From positions 1-37,353 of the forward strand of contig DXIO01000139.1 in the NCBI GenBank assembly GCA_019112875.1: a stretch of DNA of 37,353 nt. The letters run 5' to 3'. Below the pieces are notes generated by a model that saw nothing but the letters and a program-made list of their open reading frames with translations, was not told the origin of the DNA and did not search any database. Origin of the DNA: Candidatus Aquabacterium excrementipullorum. GTDB taxonomy: Bacteria > Pseudomonadota > Gammaproteobacteria > Burkholderiales > Burkholderiaceae_C. This document shows, in pieces, positions 1 to 9,213 of the stretch. Positions within the stretch are counted from its first letter, which is position 1, and each line of letters opens with the position of its first letter. A program made the position numbers and the translations under genes.

Positions 1-2
1 AC

Positions 3-1103
<1,101 letters not shown>

Positions 1104-1137
1104 TCGGAAGCCGGCAAGTGCCGGCCTCCTTCAGAAC

Positions 1138-1170
1138 AACCCCAGCGTGTTGATTCACCTGGGGTTTTTT
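1138..1170 (+). terminator. Rho-independent terminator of icd
   Basis: An 8-bp perfect stem, AACCCCAG (1138-1145) with CTGGGGTT (1159-1166), and a 13-base loop run into a T tract ending at 1170. The T run is on the plus strand only, so it serves icd and not the convergent gene to the right. Confidence 0.85.
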
Positions 1171-1188
1171 ATTGGGGCGGCGGGACGC

Positions 1189-1518
1189 TCAACGCTTGTC
1201 GTACCCGTCCCAGCCGGTCCCGGTGGGTGCCGATGTGGCCGCGCCGGGCCGGGGTGCGTCAAAATCCGCACCGTCACGACGGGTGTGGCCCGATTTGTTG
1301 CCGGCACCGCCGCTGGTGCCCGGGTTGCTCGCCGGTCGCGCACTCTTCTTGGCCTTCTTGCCCTTGCTTGTGCTGTGAGAAACGCTGGCGGCGCTGCTGG
1401 CAGCCTCTGCGCTTGGCTTGCTGCTGGCATTGGCGGTCGTGGATTGCGCCTGGACGAGAGCCAGCATGCCTGAAAGCAGTGCCGCAAGGATCCAGTTGGC
1501 GAGAGAGCGTGTCTTCAT
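1189..1518 (-). CDS. Small secreted Lys/Ser/Ala-rich protein of unknown function
   Basis: I do not recognise this gene. It encodes 109 residues. The start at 1518 is preferred over upstream in-frame ATGs because GGAG lies 6 bases before it and the product then opens with a clean signal peptide: MKTR, a hydrophobic core ILAALLSGMLALV, and a likely cleavage after QAQ or LVQA near residue 22-24. The mature part is low complexity: first Ser/Ala-rich, then a basic patch KGKKAKKSARP near residues 55-65, then a Gly/Pro/Asp-rich tail ending GWDGYDKR. No cysteine or known domain is visible. It converges on icd and diverges from the SpmA/B-like gene. Similar short hypothetical exported proteins are common in Burkholderiales. 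A periplasmic location is inferred from the signal peptide only. Confidence 0.65.
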   Translation of the reverse strand: MKTRSLANWILAALLSGMLALVQAQSTTANASSKPSAEAASSAASVSHSTSKGKKAKKSARPASNPGTSGGAGNKSGHTRRDGADFDAPRPGAATSAPTGTGWDGYDKR

Positions 1519-1613
1519 ATGTGTCTCCATGGGGTGCTCGCGCCGTTGGGGTGGCGCATTGAGCGAATCCTTGGCAAAAGAAGTGCCCGCAAGCGCAGAG
1601 CGGGTCGCTGAAC

Positions 1614-1631
1614 CTGGCGCCATTTCGCCAG
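1614..1631. repeat. Inverted repeat in the divergent intergenic region
   Basis: CTGGCG, a 6-base spacer, then CGCCAG. It lies between the divergently transcribed secreted-protein gene (start 1518) and the SpmA/B gene (start 1715). It could be an operator, but no convincing -35/-10 pair accompanies it. Confidence 0.35.
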
Positions 1632-1714
1632 ATCGACTTTGCCAGCACCTTCAAAACGCCAAAAGGAACGCTCGTGCACTTGGCCCGCCGATAAACGCAC
1701 TAACATCGCCCACC

Positions 1715-2968
1715 ATGGCGTTGAACTGGGTCTGGATCGGTTTTTTCTGCGTGGCGTTCGCCACCGCGTTGGTCCGCGCACTGTCGGGCGATGAGGGTGT
1801 CTTCCAGGCGCTCCTGACGGCCCTGTTCGATGGTGCCCGCTCGGGATTCGAGATTTCGCTGGGCCTGGCCGGCGTAATGGCCCTGTGGCTGGGCCTGATG
1901 CGCGTGGGCGAGCGTGCAGGCATGATCGACATGCTGGCGCGCCTCGCCGGGCCCTTGCTGCGAAGGCTGTTTCCAGCCGTGCCGGAAGGGCATCCTGCGC
2001 AGGGCGCCATGACGATGAACATCTCGGCCAACCTGCTGGGCCTGGACAACGCCGCCACGCCGCTGGGCCTGACCGCCATGCGCGAGTTGCAGTCGCTCAA
2101 TACGCGCGAACCCGAGGTGGCCAGCAACGCCCAGATCATGTTCGTCGTGATGAACACGGCGGGATTGACGCTGATCCCGACCTCGGTGATCGCGATTCGC
2201 CAGAGCATCGCCGTCAAGCAAGGCCTGGGCGCAGGCTTCAACGCGGCCGACATCTTCCTGCCGACCTTGCTGGTCACCTTCATCTCGCTGTTCGCGGGCG
2301 TGCTGGCCGTGGCCCTGTGTCAGCGCCTGCCGCTGTGGCGCGCGCGCTTTCTGCTGCCTGTGCTGCTGATCGGTGGCCTGCTGGCGGCGGCCGTGACCGC
2401 GCTGGGGCGCCTGCCGGCCGAGCAGGCTGCGCACATCGCGGGTGTCACGGGCGCGGCCGTGATCCTGTCGATCGTGATGCTTTTCCTGCTGGTGGGGGCC
2501 TGGCGCCGTGTGAATGTCTACCATGCCTTCATCGACGGGGCCAAGGAGGGATTCGGCGTGGCCGTGCAAATCGTGCCCTACCTGATCGCGATCCTGGTGG
2601 CCATCGGTGTGTTCCGCGCGGCCGGCTGCATGGATGCGTTGATGGCAGCCGTGGGTTCGGTGGTCGCATGGTTGGGTTGGGATGCCCGCTTCCTGCCGGC
2701 CTTGCCGGTGGGGTTGATGCGGGTGTTGTCGGGGGCGGGGGCACGCGGTCTGATGATCGACGTGATGCAGACGCATGGTGTGGCCTCCTTCCCCGGGCGC
2801 CTGGCCGCGATCATGCAGGGCTCCGCCGAGACCACCTTCTATGTGATGGCGGTGTATTTCGGCAGTGTCGGCATCAAGCAGGCCCGGCATGCGCTGGCCT
2901 GCGCGCTTTTCGCGGATGCCGTCGGCCTGGTCGCCGCGATCACCGTGGGCTACGCCATGTTGCGGTGA
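1715..2968 (+). CDS. Fused SpmA/SpmB-like nucleoside-recognition membrane protein
   Basis: This is a 417-residue polytopic inner-membrane protein. The N-terminal half resembles SpmA, with the family segment NISANLLGLDNAATPLGL followed by FVVMNTAGLTLIPTSVIAIR. The C-terminal half resembles SpmB, with VQIVPYLIAILVAIGVFRAAG and later GSAETTFYVMAVYFGSVGI. In Bacillus these are two separate spore-maturation proteins with 'nucleoside recognition/Gate' domains. Proteobacteria, which do not sporulate, carry the single-chain form, usually annotated only as a nucleoside recognition domain protein. The transported substrate is unknown. The ATG at 1715 was chosen because it begins directly with the first membrane segment; the frame is open far upstream, but that part has no family similarity. 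No strong Shine-Dalgarno is visible. It is probably a single-gene transcript facing the pha operon end to end. Confidence 0.85.
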   Translation: MALNWVWIGFFCVAFATALVRALSGDEGVFQALLTALFDGARSGFEISLGLAGVMALWLGLMRVGERAGMIDMLARLAGPLLRRLFPAVPEGHPAQGAMTMNISANLLGLDNAATPLGLTAMRELQSLNTREPEVASNAQIMFVVMNTAGLTLIPTSVIAIRQSIAVKQGLGAGFNAADIFLPTLLVTFISLFAGVLAVALCQRLPLWRARFLLPVLLIGGLLAAAVTALGRLPAEQAAHIAGVTGAAVILSIVMLFLLVGAWRRVNVYHAFIDGAKEGFGVAVQIVPYLIAILVAIGVFRAAGCMDALMAAVGSVVAWLGWDARFLPALPVGLMRVLSGAGARGLMIDVMQTHGVASFPGRLAAIMQGSAETTFYVMAVYFGSVGIKQARHALACALFADAVGLVAAITVGYAMLR

Positions 2969-2969
2969 G

Positions 2970-2988
2970 CTGCGCCTCAGCGGCGCAG
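2970..2988. terminator. Hairpin filling the gap between two convergent genes
   Basis: A 7-bp perfect stem, CTGCGCC (2970-2976) with GGCGCAG (2982-2988), and a 5-base loop. It occupies almost the whole 20-base gap between the SpmA/B stop and the phaG stop. It lacks a T tract on either strand, so a role as bidirectional terminator or transcript-end stabiliser is inferred from position. Confidence 0.5.
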
Positions 2989-3387
2989 TCAGTCAGGCTG
3001 AGCCTGATTTTCTGGCGGCTGCTCCTTCGCCGGAGTCAGCCGGCTCAAGGCTGGTGGCACCTGATCGCGCTGCCCACCGGTGCGTTTGCGGAACAGCTCG
3101 GTGCGCGCCAGCAGGATGGTCGTCACCGGCACCGTGATCGACAGGAAGATGATGATCAGCCAGGCGTGCAGCGAGAGCTTCTGGTCCTGCGCCGAGAAGT
3201 ACAGGATCGATGCCAGTGTGACGCACCACGCCGAGAAGCTGAAAGCCAATGCCGGTGGGTGCATGCGCTGGAAGAAGGTCTTGAACCGCACCAGCCCGAT
3301 CGCCGCCGACAAGGTGAACACCCCACTCATCATGAGCAGCACGGCCACAGGCACCTCGACCCACAGGGAGACGCTGCCGCCGGTCAT
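2989..3387 (-). CDS. phaG: Cation/proton antiporter subunit G
   Basis: Small membrane subunit of the Mrp/Pha/Mnh multisubunit monovalent cation/proton antiporter, 132 residues. Three hydrophobic segments are visible: PVAVLLMMSGVFTLSAAIGLVRF near residues 12-35, LAFSFSAWCVTLASILYFS near 47-66, and HAWLIIIFLSITVPVTTILLA near 74-94. The FFQRMHPPA segment is the G-subunit hallmark (family 'RMHAPT' region). The hydrophilic tail after residue 95 is somewhat long and Pro/Gln-rich. The start overlaps the phaF stop as ATGA, indicating translational coupling. It is the last gene of the operon. Confidence 0.93.
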   Translation of the reverse strand: MTGGSVSLWVEVPVAVLLMMSGVFTLSAAIGLVRFKTFFQRMHPPALAFSFSAWCVTLASILYFSAQDQKLSLHAWLIIIFLSITVPVTTILLARTELFRKRTGGQRDQVPPALSRLTPAKEQPPENQAQPD

Positions 3388-3662
3388 TCGATCACCTCGC
3401 CGCGCAACAGGAACTTGGCCATCGAGGCCGAACTGACGAACCCGAACAAGGCGATCAGCAAAGCTGCCTCGAAGTACACCGCATTGCGGTAGCGGATGGC
3501 CAGGACCAGCAGGGCCAGCATGCCGATCGTCCAGATGAGGTCCATGGCCAGCACGCGGTCCTGCGCGGAGGGGCCGCGCACCATGCGCGCCAGCGCCAGG
3601 GCCATGGCCAGGATGTAGCAGGCCATCGTGAACACGATGGCACTGAAGAGCAGGGCACTCAT
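3384..3662 (-). CDS. phaF: Cation/proton antiporter subunit F
   Basis: 92-residue membrane subunit of the Pha/Mrp antiporter with three predicted helices. The family segment is MVRGPSAQDRVLAMDLI near residues 27-43, containing the conserved R-GP-xxDRV-A-D core, and the C-terminal helix is YFEAALLIALFGFVSSASMAKF. The start at 3662 is fixed by the ATGA overlap with the phaE stop and gives the usual length for subunit F. It is coupled downstream to phaG by another four-base overlap. Confidence 0.94.
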   Translation of the reverse strand: MSALLFSAIVFTMACYILAMALALARMVRGPSAQDRVLAMDLIWTIGMLALLVLAIRYRNAVYFEAALLIALFGFVSSASMAKFLLRGEVIE

Positions 3663-4177
3663 GGGGCGCTCCTTCCTTCGAAAATCTCCATCAGGGGGCG
3701 CTCGTAGCGCAGCTTGATCAGGTCGATCTCGGCCTGTTCGTCGTGCAGATCGAAGATGTGCACCAGCAACACGCTTCGGTCCAGCGCCAGCTCGGACCAG
3801 ATGGTGCCCGGGATCACGCACATGATCGCGGCGAGCACGGCCAGGCCATTGGGATCGCGCAGGTCCAGCGGCACCTGCACGAACTCGCCGCGGGGCAGGT
3901 TCTCGCCGCTGGACAGCGTGCCGCGCAACACCCTGAAGTTCCAGATGACCACGTCGACACCCACGCGGGCGAAGAGCTTCAAGGCCACCCAGGGGCGGTG
4001 CAGCGATGCGGCGGTGGGGCGCAGCGAACGCGTCAGGGCGGGCACCCCCACACCCAACAGCGCCGCCAGCAGCAGGTCGCCCGCGGTGTACGAGCGGTTC
4101 AGCACCAGCCACAGGCCTGCCAGGCCCGCGGACAGCAGCGGCGCAGGCAGCCATCGTTTGACGATCATCCTGGTCAT
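3659..4177 (-). CDS. phaE: Cation/proton antiporter subunit E
   Basis: 172-residue subunit E of the Pha/Mrp antiporter. It has two N-terminal hydrophobic segments (WLPAPLLSAGLAGLWLVLN and AGDLLLAALLGVGVPAL) followed by the typical cytoplasmic region carrying NPRGEFVQ-type and 'MCVIPGTIWSEL' segments; here the first reads LPRGEFVQVPLDL. Near the end, HDEQAEIDLIKLRYERPLMEIFEG is also characteristic. The start at 4177 is supported by the ATGA overlap with the phaD stop and by the family length. Subunit E is thought to help assemble or stabilise the complex in the inner membrane. Confidence 0.93.
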   Translation of the reverse strand: MTRMIVKRWLPAPLLSAGLAGLWLVLNRSYTAGDLLLAALLGVGVPALTRSLRPTAASLHRPWVALKLFARVGVDVVIWNFRVLRGTLSSGENLPRGEFVQVPLDLRDPNGLAVLAAIMCVIPGTIWSELALDRSVLLVHIFDLHDEQAEIDLIKLRYERPLMEIFEGRSAP

Positions 4178-5898
4178 GGCGTCACCTTCTGCGCGGCCGA
4201 GGTCTGGCGCAAGCGGTCGGCGTTGGTGGGTGTCGGTTTCGGGCGCGCCGACAACACCGAGCGGATGTAGTGGCTCGGGTCGTACAGAGAGGCCGCCGTG
4301 GCGCGCGCGTAATTCATCACGGCCTCCCCGCGCACCGTGAAGCCCACGCAAATGCTGATCAAGAGCAGGATGGGCAGTGCCTCTGCCATGCGCAGCATCG
4401 GGGCGGCGCGATCCACCGGTGTCCAGAAAAAGCGGATGCCTGCGCGGGTCAGTGCCACGAGGGCCAGCAGGCCGGAGGCGATCACCAGGGTCAGCAGGCA
4501 CCAGGCCGCCGGGCTCACCACATGCCTGGGGCCACCGAGCAACGCGGACAGCATGGCGAACTTGCCGACGAAGCCCGAGAGCGGCGGAAGGCCCGCCACC
4601 AGCAGTGTGCAGGTGATGAAGCCCAATCCGAGCAGTGCCGTGGAGGCGGGGATCGGCCGGCCGATCAGGGCCTCTTCGTCTTCATCGAGGTTGGTGTCTT
4701 CATCGAGCAGTTCCTGCTCGGCCATGGCGAAGGGCAGGTGGTCTTCCTCGTCTTCCGGCGCGCGTTGGGCTTCAGGCTCAGGGGTGCGCGAGCGGTCCAT
4801 CAATTCCGCCAGCAAGAAGAAACAGGCCACGGCGAAGGTGGAAGCGGGCATGTAGTACAGGGCGCCAGCCGTCACGTCGGGGCGGGCCAGGCCCACCATT
4901 GCCATCAGGGTGCCGGAGGACACGATCACCGCGAAGCCCGCCAGCCGGGTGGGCCGTTGCGAGGCCAGCATGCCCAGCGCGCCGAACGCCAGCGTCGCCA
5001 TGCCACCCCACAGCAGCCAGCTGTTGCCAAAGCCCGCGGACACGCCCGCCGCAGGCGAGAACAACAGCGTGGACAGGCGCAGCAGCACGTAGATGCCCAC
5101 CTTGGTCAGCAAGGCGAACACGGCAGCCGACGGCGCACCGGCCCCCGAGTAGGCCGGCACCAGCCAGAAGTTCAGCGGCCACATCGCGGCCTTGGTCAGG
5201 AAGGCCACGGCCAGGATCGCACAGGCCGCATGCAGCAAAGGCCGGTCGCTCGCGGCCACCTGCGGGATCTTCGCGGCCAGGTCGGCCATGTTCAAGGTGC
5301 CCGTGACCCCGTAGATCATCGAGGCGCCGACCAGGAACAGCGAAGATGCCGCGAGGTTGATCGCCAGGTAATGCAGCCCGGATTTCACCCGCGACGGGCC
5401 AGAGCCATGCAGCAGCAGCCCGTAGGAGGCCGCCAGCATGACCTCGAAGAACACGAACAGGTTGAACAGGTCCCCCGTGAGGAAGGCGCCGTTCAGCCCC
5501 ATGATCTGGATCTGCAGCAACACATGGAAGTGCGCCCCCGCCTTGTGCCATCGAGCCACCGAGAACAGCAGCGCAGCCAGCGACACCACGGCCGAGACCA
5601 GCAGCATCAGTGCGGACAGCCGGTCTAGCACCAGCACGATCCCGAAGGGCACCTCCCAGTTCGAAGGCAGGTAGACGCCATAGGCGCCTGGCGAGCCGCC
5701 ATGGCGCACCCAGCGCAGCAGCAGCCAGGCCACGACCAGGTTGGTCAGCGCCGCCAGGGTGCTCAGCGCGGCCTTGCGCCGGTACCGCCGGTCGCCCAGC
5801 AACAGCAGCAGGCACGCGGTGAGCAGCGGCAGCAGGATCGGCACGATCATCAGGTGGGGCATCAGCCCCTGCGTGAAGGCCTGGATCAGCGCGTTCAT
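4174..5898 (-). CDS. phaD: Cation/proton antiporter subunit D (NuoN/NuoM-like)
   Basis: 574-residue polytopic subunit related to complex I antiporter-like subunits. Conserved charged membrane residues can be placed: Glu152 in FFEVML, the equivalent of the essential Glu of MrpD, and Lys236 in FLTKAAMWPLNFW. The rest follows the family, including GLPPLSGFVGKF near the C-terminal third. An unusual feature is a strongly acidic hydrophilic stretch at about residues 369-411 (for example EDEEDH and NLDEDEEAL), inserted between transmembrane segments. MrpD is normally about 490-500 residues, and this insert accounts for much of the excess. It overlaps phaC upstream and phaE downstream by ATGA. It works in the inner membrane with PhaA in proton and cation translocation. 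Confidence 0.95.
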   Translation of the reverse strand: MNALIQAFTQGLMPHLMIVPILLPLLTACLLLLLGDRRYRRKAALSTLAALTNLVVAWLLLRWVRHGGSPGAYGVYLPSNWEVPFGIVLVLDRLSALMLLVSAVVSLAALLFSVARWHKAGAHFHVLLQIQIMGLNGAFLTGDLFNLFVFFEVMLAASYGLLLHGSGPSRVKSGLHYLAINLAASSLFLVGASMIYGVTGTLNMADLAAKIPQVAASDRPLLHAACAILAVAFLTKAAMWPLNFWLVPAYSGAGAPSAAVFALLTKVGIYVLLRLSTLLFSPAAGVSAGFGNSWLLWGGMATLAFGALGMLASQRPTRLAGFAVIVSSGTLMAMVGLARPDVTAGALYYMPASTFAVACFFLLAELMDRSRTPEPEAQRAPEDEEDHLPFAMAEQELLDEDTNLDEDEEALIGRPIPASTALLGLGFITCTLLVAGLPPLSGFVGKFAMLSALLGGPRHVVSPAAWCLLTLVIASGLLALVALTRAGIRFFWTPVDRAAPMLRMAEALPILLLISICVGFTVRGEAVMNYARATAASLYDPSHYIRSVLSARPKPTPTNADRLRQTSAAQKVTP

Positions 5899-6239
5899 TC
5901 CGCATCTCCCACGCCATCCACATGGTCGTTGCCGAAGAAGCCTCGTTGCGCCAGCAGCAGCACCAGGAAAAGCGCCGTCATGGCGAAGCCGATCACGATG
6001 GCGGTGAGCACCAGAGCCTGCGGCATCGGGTCGGCATAGCGCAGCAAGGTGGCAGGTGTGCCGGGCGACACCATGGGCTCGCTGTCGACGGCCAGCCGGC
6101 CCATGCTGAAGATGAACAGGTTCACGCCATAGCTCAGCAGCGACAGGCCCATGATGACCTGGTAGGTGCGTGGCCGCAGCAGCAGCCAGACGCCGCAGCT
6201 GGTAAGCGCACCGATGGCGATGGCCAGCACGATCTCCAT
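5895..6239 (-). CDS. phaC: Cation/proton antiporter subunit C (NuoK-like)
   Basis: 114-residue NuoK-like subunit with three transmembrane segments: the N-terminal VLAIAIGALTSCGVWLLL, then YQVIMGLSLLSYGVNLFIFSMG, then PQALVLTAIVIGFAMTALFLVLL. The GLSLLSYGVNL and DPMPQALVLTAIVIG segments are hallmarks of MnhC/MrpC. The start at 6239 shares one base with the phaAB stop (TGATG), and the stop overlaps phaD as ATGA. Here the symbol means antiporter subunit C, not polyhydroxyalkanoate synthase. Confidence 0.95.
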   Translation of the reverse strand: MEIVLAIAIGALTSCGVWLLLRPRTYQVIMGLSLLSYGVNLFIFSMGRLAVDSEPMVSPGTPATLLRYADPMPQALVLTAIVIGFAMTALFLVLLLAQRGFFGNDHVDGVGDAE

Positions 6240-9178
6240 CAGTGGTCTCCTTCCGTGTCGCGGGCCGGCTTGCGGCGACCGCGCACCGACTGGTGGCCCA
6301 GCGCGGTGAGGATCAGCAAGGTCGATCCCACCACCAGCGCGAACACGCCGATGTCATAGAACAGGGCGCTGGCCACATGGATCTGGCCCAGTACCGGCAG
6401 GTCCAGATGCATCATGTGGGTCGTCAGGAACGGGTAGCCGAACCACCATGCGCCCAGGCCCGTGCTCGCAGATATCAGCAGGCCTGCCGATATCCAGCGT
6501 TGGGGCGCCAGGTGCATGTGCGCCTCCACCCACTGCGTGCCCGACACGATGTACTGCACGATGAAGGCGGTGGACAGCACCAGCCCCGCGACAAAGCCGC
6601 CGCCCGGCTCGTTGTGCCCCCGCATGAAGAAGTACACCGACACGACCGAGGCAATCGGCAACAGCAGACGCATCAGCACGGCCGGCACCAGCAGATAGCC
6701 GTGGGCCGTGTCGGCCGCGGTCTGTGCGTTGACCAGGTCGGTGTTGAGGTCCGCGGGCACCGCCTGCTGCTGAGGAGGCAGAACCACGCTCTCCGGCGCA
6801 GGGCGAAAGCGCCTGAGCAGCGCGTAGACCGTCAGTGCCACCGCGCCCAGCACGGTGATCTCGCCCAGCGTGTCGAAACCGCGGAAGTCCACCAGCATCA
6901 CATTGACCACGTTGGCGCCGCCGCCCTCGGGGATCGAGCGCTCCAGGAAGAAGGGCGAAATGCTCTGGGGGAACGGCCTCGTCATCAGTGCGTACGACAG
7001 CACGGCCATGCCGCAGCCCGCCGCCAGCGCGACCAGCAGGTCCCGTGTGCGGCGCACACGGGCACGCAGCCGCTGTCCGAAGGGCTTGCGATCCAGGTGC
7101 TCCTCGAGCCGCTTGGGCAGCCAGCGCAGGCCCAGCATGAAGAGCACCGTGGTCACGGCCTCCACCGACAGTTGGGTCAACGCCAGATCCGGGGCCGAAA
7201 ACCACGCGAAGGTGATCACGGTGACCAGGCCTGCCACGCTCATCAGGGCCAAGGCGGTGAGCCGGTGGTACTTGGCCTGCCAGGCGGCGCCGAAGGCGGC
7301 CGCGATGCCGACAGCCCACAGCAGCGCGAACGTGGGCGCAAAGGTGAGCATCGGCCTGTCGCCCACCCACCAGGCACCTGGCGGGTTCTTGCGCAAGTAG
7401 AAGGGCAGGGTGGCCGCCAGCAGGGTCACGGCCACCAGCAGCACCATCTGCGGCTGCAGCCTGCGGGTGCCGAGCAGGCGAACTGCCCGGCGTGCGGTCG
7501 AGGTGCACGCCGAAAGCACTGCGCGGAACAGCCGCTTGCCGTTGACGAGGCCCAGCACGGGTGTCTGGCGGATGCGGCCATCGGCGATCGGGCGGCGCAG
7601 CACCCAGTACAGGGCCATGCCACCCGCCATGGCGAGCAGGCTCATCTGCAGTGGCACGTTGAAGCCATGCCACACCGCCAGATCGAATGAGGGCAGGGCG
7701 CCGCCCACCACCGGCCGGGCGGCGCTGTCCAGCACCGTACTGATGGACCACTGCGGCAGCGTGCCCACGAGCAGACAGGCCAGTACCAGCAGTTCGACCG
7801 GCACCCGCATCCAGTGCGGCGGTTCATGCGGCGCACGTGGCAGCTTGCTGCACGTGTCCGGACCAAAGAACACGTCGGCCGTGAACCGCAGGGAATACGC
7901 CACGCTGAACACGCCACCGACCACGGCCACCGCGGGCAACAGTCGGTCGAACCAGGGCTCGGCATTCACGAACACGGCTTCCGAGAAGAACATTTCCTTC
8001 GAGATGAAGCCGTTGAGCAAGGGGACGCCCGCCATGGCGGCTCCGGCCACCATGGTGAGCGTGGCCGTGATGGGCATGTGGCGGCGCAAACCGCTGAGCC
8101 GCTGGATGTCCCGCGTGCCTGTCTCATGGTCCACGATGCCCACCGCCATGAACAGCGAGGCCTTGAACGTGGCGTGGTTGATGATGTGGAAGACAGCCGC
8201 CACCGCGGCCATCGGGCTGTTGAGCCCCAGCAGTGTCGTGATCAGCCCGAGGTGCGAAATGGTGGAGTAGGCCAGCACCCCTTTGAGGTCGTTCTGAAAG
8301 ATCGCCGAGAAGCCGCCGATCAGCAGGGTGGCGAGGCCCGTGCAGGTCACGATCCAGAACCATTCCTCGGTGCCTGAGAGCACCGGCCACAGCCGCGCCA
8401 GCAGGAACACCCCGGCCTTCACCATCGTGGCCGAGTGCAGGTAGGCGGACACCGGCGTGGGCGCCGCCATCGCATGGGGGAGCCAGAAGTGGAAGGGGAA
8501 CTGGGCGCTCTTGCTCAGCGCGCCCAGCAGGATCAGCACCAGCGCCGTGCTGTACAGCGGGTGCGCCCGCACCCTGGCACCGGCGGCCAGCACCGTGTCC
8601 AGTTCAAGGCTGCCCACGATGTGGCCCAGGATCAGCAGCCCTGCCAGCAGGCACAGCCCTCCCGCGCCCGTGACGGTGAGCGCCATGCGTGCTCCCCGCC
8701 TTGCATCACGCCGGTGGTGCCAATAGCCGATCAGCAAAAACGAAAAGAGGCTGGTCAGCTCCCAGAATAAGGCGATCTGCACCAGGTTGCCCGACAGCAC
8801 CACGCCGCTCATCGCGCCCATGAAGGCCAGCAGGAAGGCGAAGAACCGCGGCACCGGATCGGCGGGCGACATGTAGTAGCGCGCGTAGAGCACCACCAGG
8901 GCGCCGATGCCCAGCACCAGCATCGAGAACATCCACGCGAAGCCGTCCATGCGCAGCGTGACGTTCAGCCCGAGGGAGGGGATCCACTCAATTTGCTGGC
9001 GGATCACGCCACCGGCGGCGATCTCCGGGAAATACAGGGCGGCCTGCACAGTGCAGACCAGCGCGATGAGGCCTGCCAGACTCGATTCGGCGTTGCGGGC
9101 GTTGGCGGGCAGCAGCGCCGCGATCAGGCTACCCAGGAAGGGCAGGGCGACAAGTGTCAGCAGAGGCAGTGATGGCAT
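6239..9178 (-). CDS. phaAB: Cation/proton antiporter fused subunit A/B (NuoL-like)
   Basis: 979-residue membrane protein that fuses MrpA and MrpB, which defines the group-2 Mrp operon type. Residues 1-500 form a NuoL-like antiporter module. The essential residues fall at the canonical MrpA numbers: Glu140 in FWELTSLFSF and Lys223 in LSKSAQFPFHFWLPHAM. A middle region with further helices, including a DUF4040/NuoJ-like part (DLALTQLSVEAVTTVLFMLGLRW), leads to the MrpB-like C-terminus from about residue 800, with NEPGGGFVAGLVLS near residue 860. It is the first antiporter gene, 35 bases downstream of the HIT gene. The sequence AGGA is only one base from the ATG, so the start is slightly uncertain. 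Proposed role: Na+ or K+ efflux and pH homeostasis. Confidence 0.95.
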   Translation of the reverse strand: MPSLPLLTLVALPFLGSLIAALLPANARNAESSLAGLIALVCTVQAALYFPEIAAGGVIRQQIEWIPSLGLNVTLRMDGFAWMFSMLVLGIGALVVLYARYYMSPADPVPRFFAFLLAFMGAMSGVVLSGNLVQIALFWELTSLFSFLLIGYWHHRRDARRGARMALTVTGAGGLCLLAGLLILGHIVGSLELDTVLAAGARVRAHPLYSTALVLILLGALSKSAQFPFHFWLPHAMAAPTPVSAYLHSATMVKAGVFLLARLWPVLSGTEEWFWIVTCTGLATLLIGGFSAIFQNDLKGVLAYSTISHLGLITTLLGLNSPMAAVAAVFHIINHATFKASLFMAVGIVDHETGTRDIQRLSGLRRHMPITATLTMVAGAAMAGVPLLNGFISKEMFFSEAVFVNAEPWFDRLLPAVAVVGGVFSVAYSLRFTADVFFGPDTCSKLPRAPHEPPHWMRVPVELLVLACLLVGTLPQWSISTVLDSAARPVVGGALPSFDLAVWHGFNVPLQMSLLAMAGGMALYWVLRRPIADGRIRQTPVLGLVNGKRLFRAVLSACTSTARRAVRLLGTRRLQPQMVLLVAVTLLAATLPFYLRKNPPGAWWVGDRPMLTFAPTFALLWAVGIAAAFGAAWQAKYHRLTALALMSVAGLVTVITFAWFSAPDLALTQLSVEAVTTVLFMLGLRWLPKRLEEHLDRKPFGQRLRARVRRTRDLLVALAAGCGMAVLSYALMTRPFPQSISPFFLERSIPEGGGANVVNVMLVDFRGFDTLGEITVLGAVALTVYALLRRFRPAPESVVLPPQQQAVPADLNTDLVNAQTAADTAHGYLLVPAVLMRLLLPIASVVSVYFFMRGHNEPGGGFVAGLVLSTAFIVQYIVSGTQWVEAHMHLAPQRWISAGLLISASTGLGAWWFGYPFLTTHMMHLDLPVLGQIHVASALFYDIGVFALVVGSTLLILTALGHQSVRGRRKPARDTEGDH

Positions 9179-9213
9179 GTCCTGGTGCGGGGGCGATCAT
9201 GATGGTTCCAGGA

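Noticed and set aside
1885..3492. Plus-strand frame of about 530 codons overlapping the SpmA/B gene and the phaG/phaF end
   Set aside because: Out of frame with the recognisable SpmA/B product, Arg/Gly/Ala-rich, and it crosses two real genes of the opposite strand.
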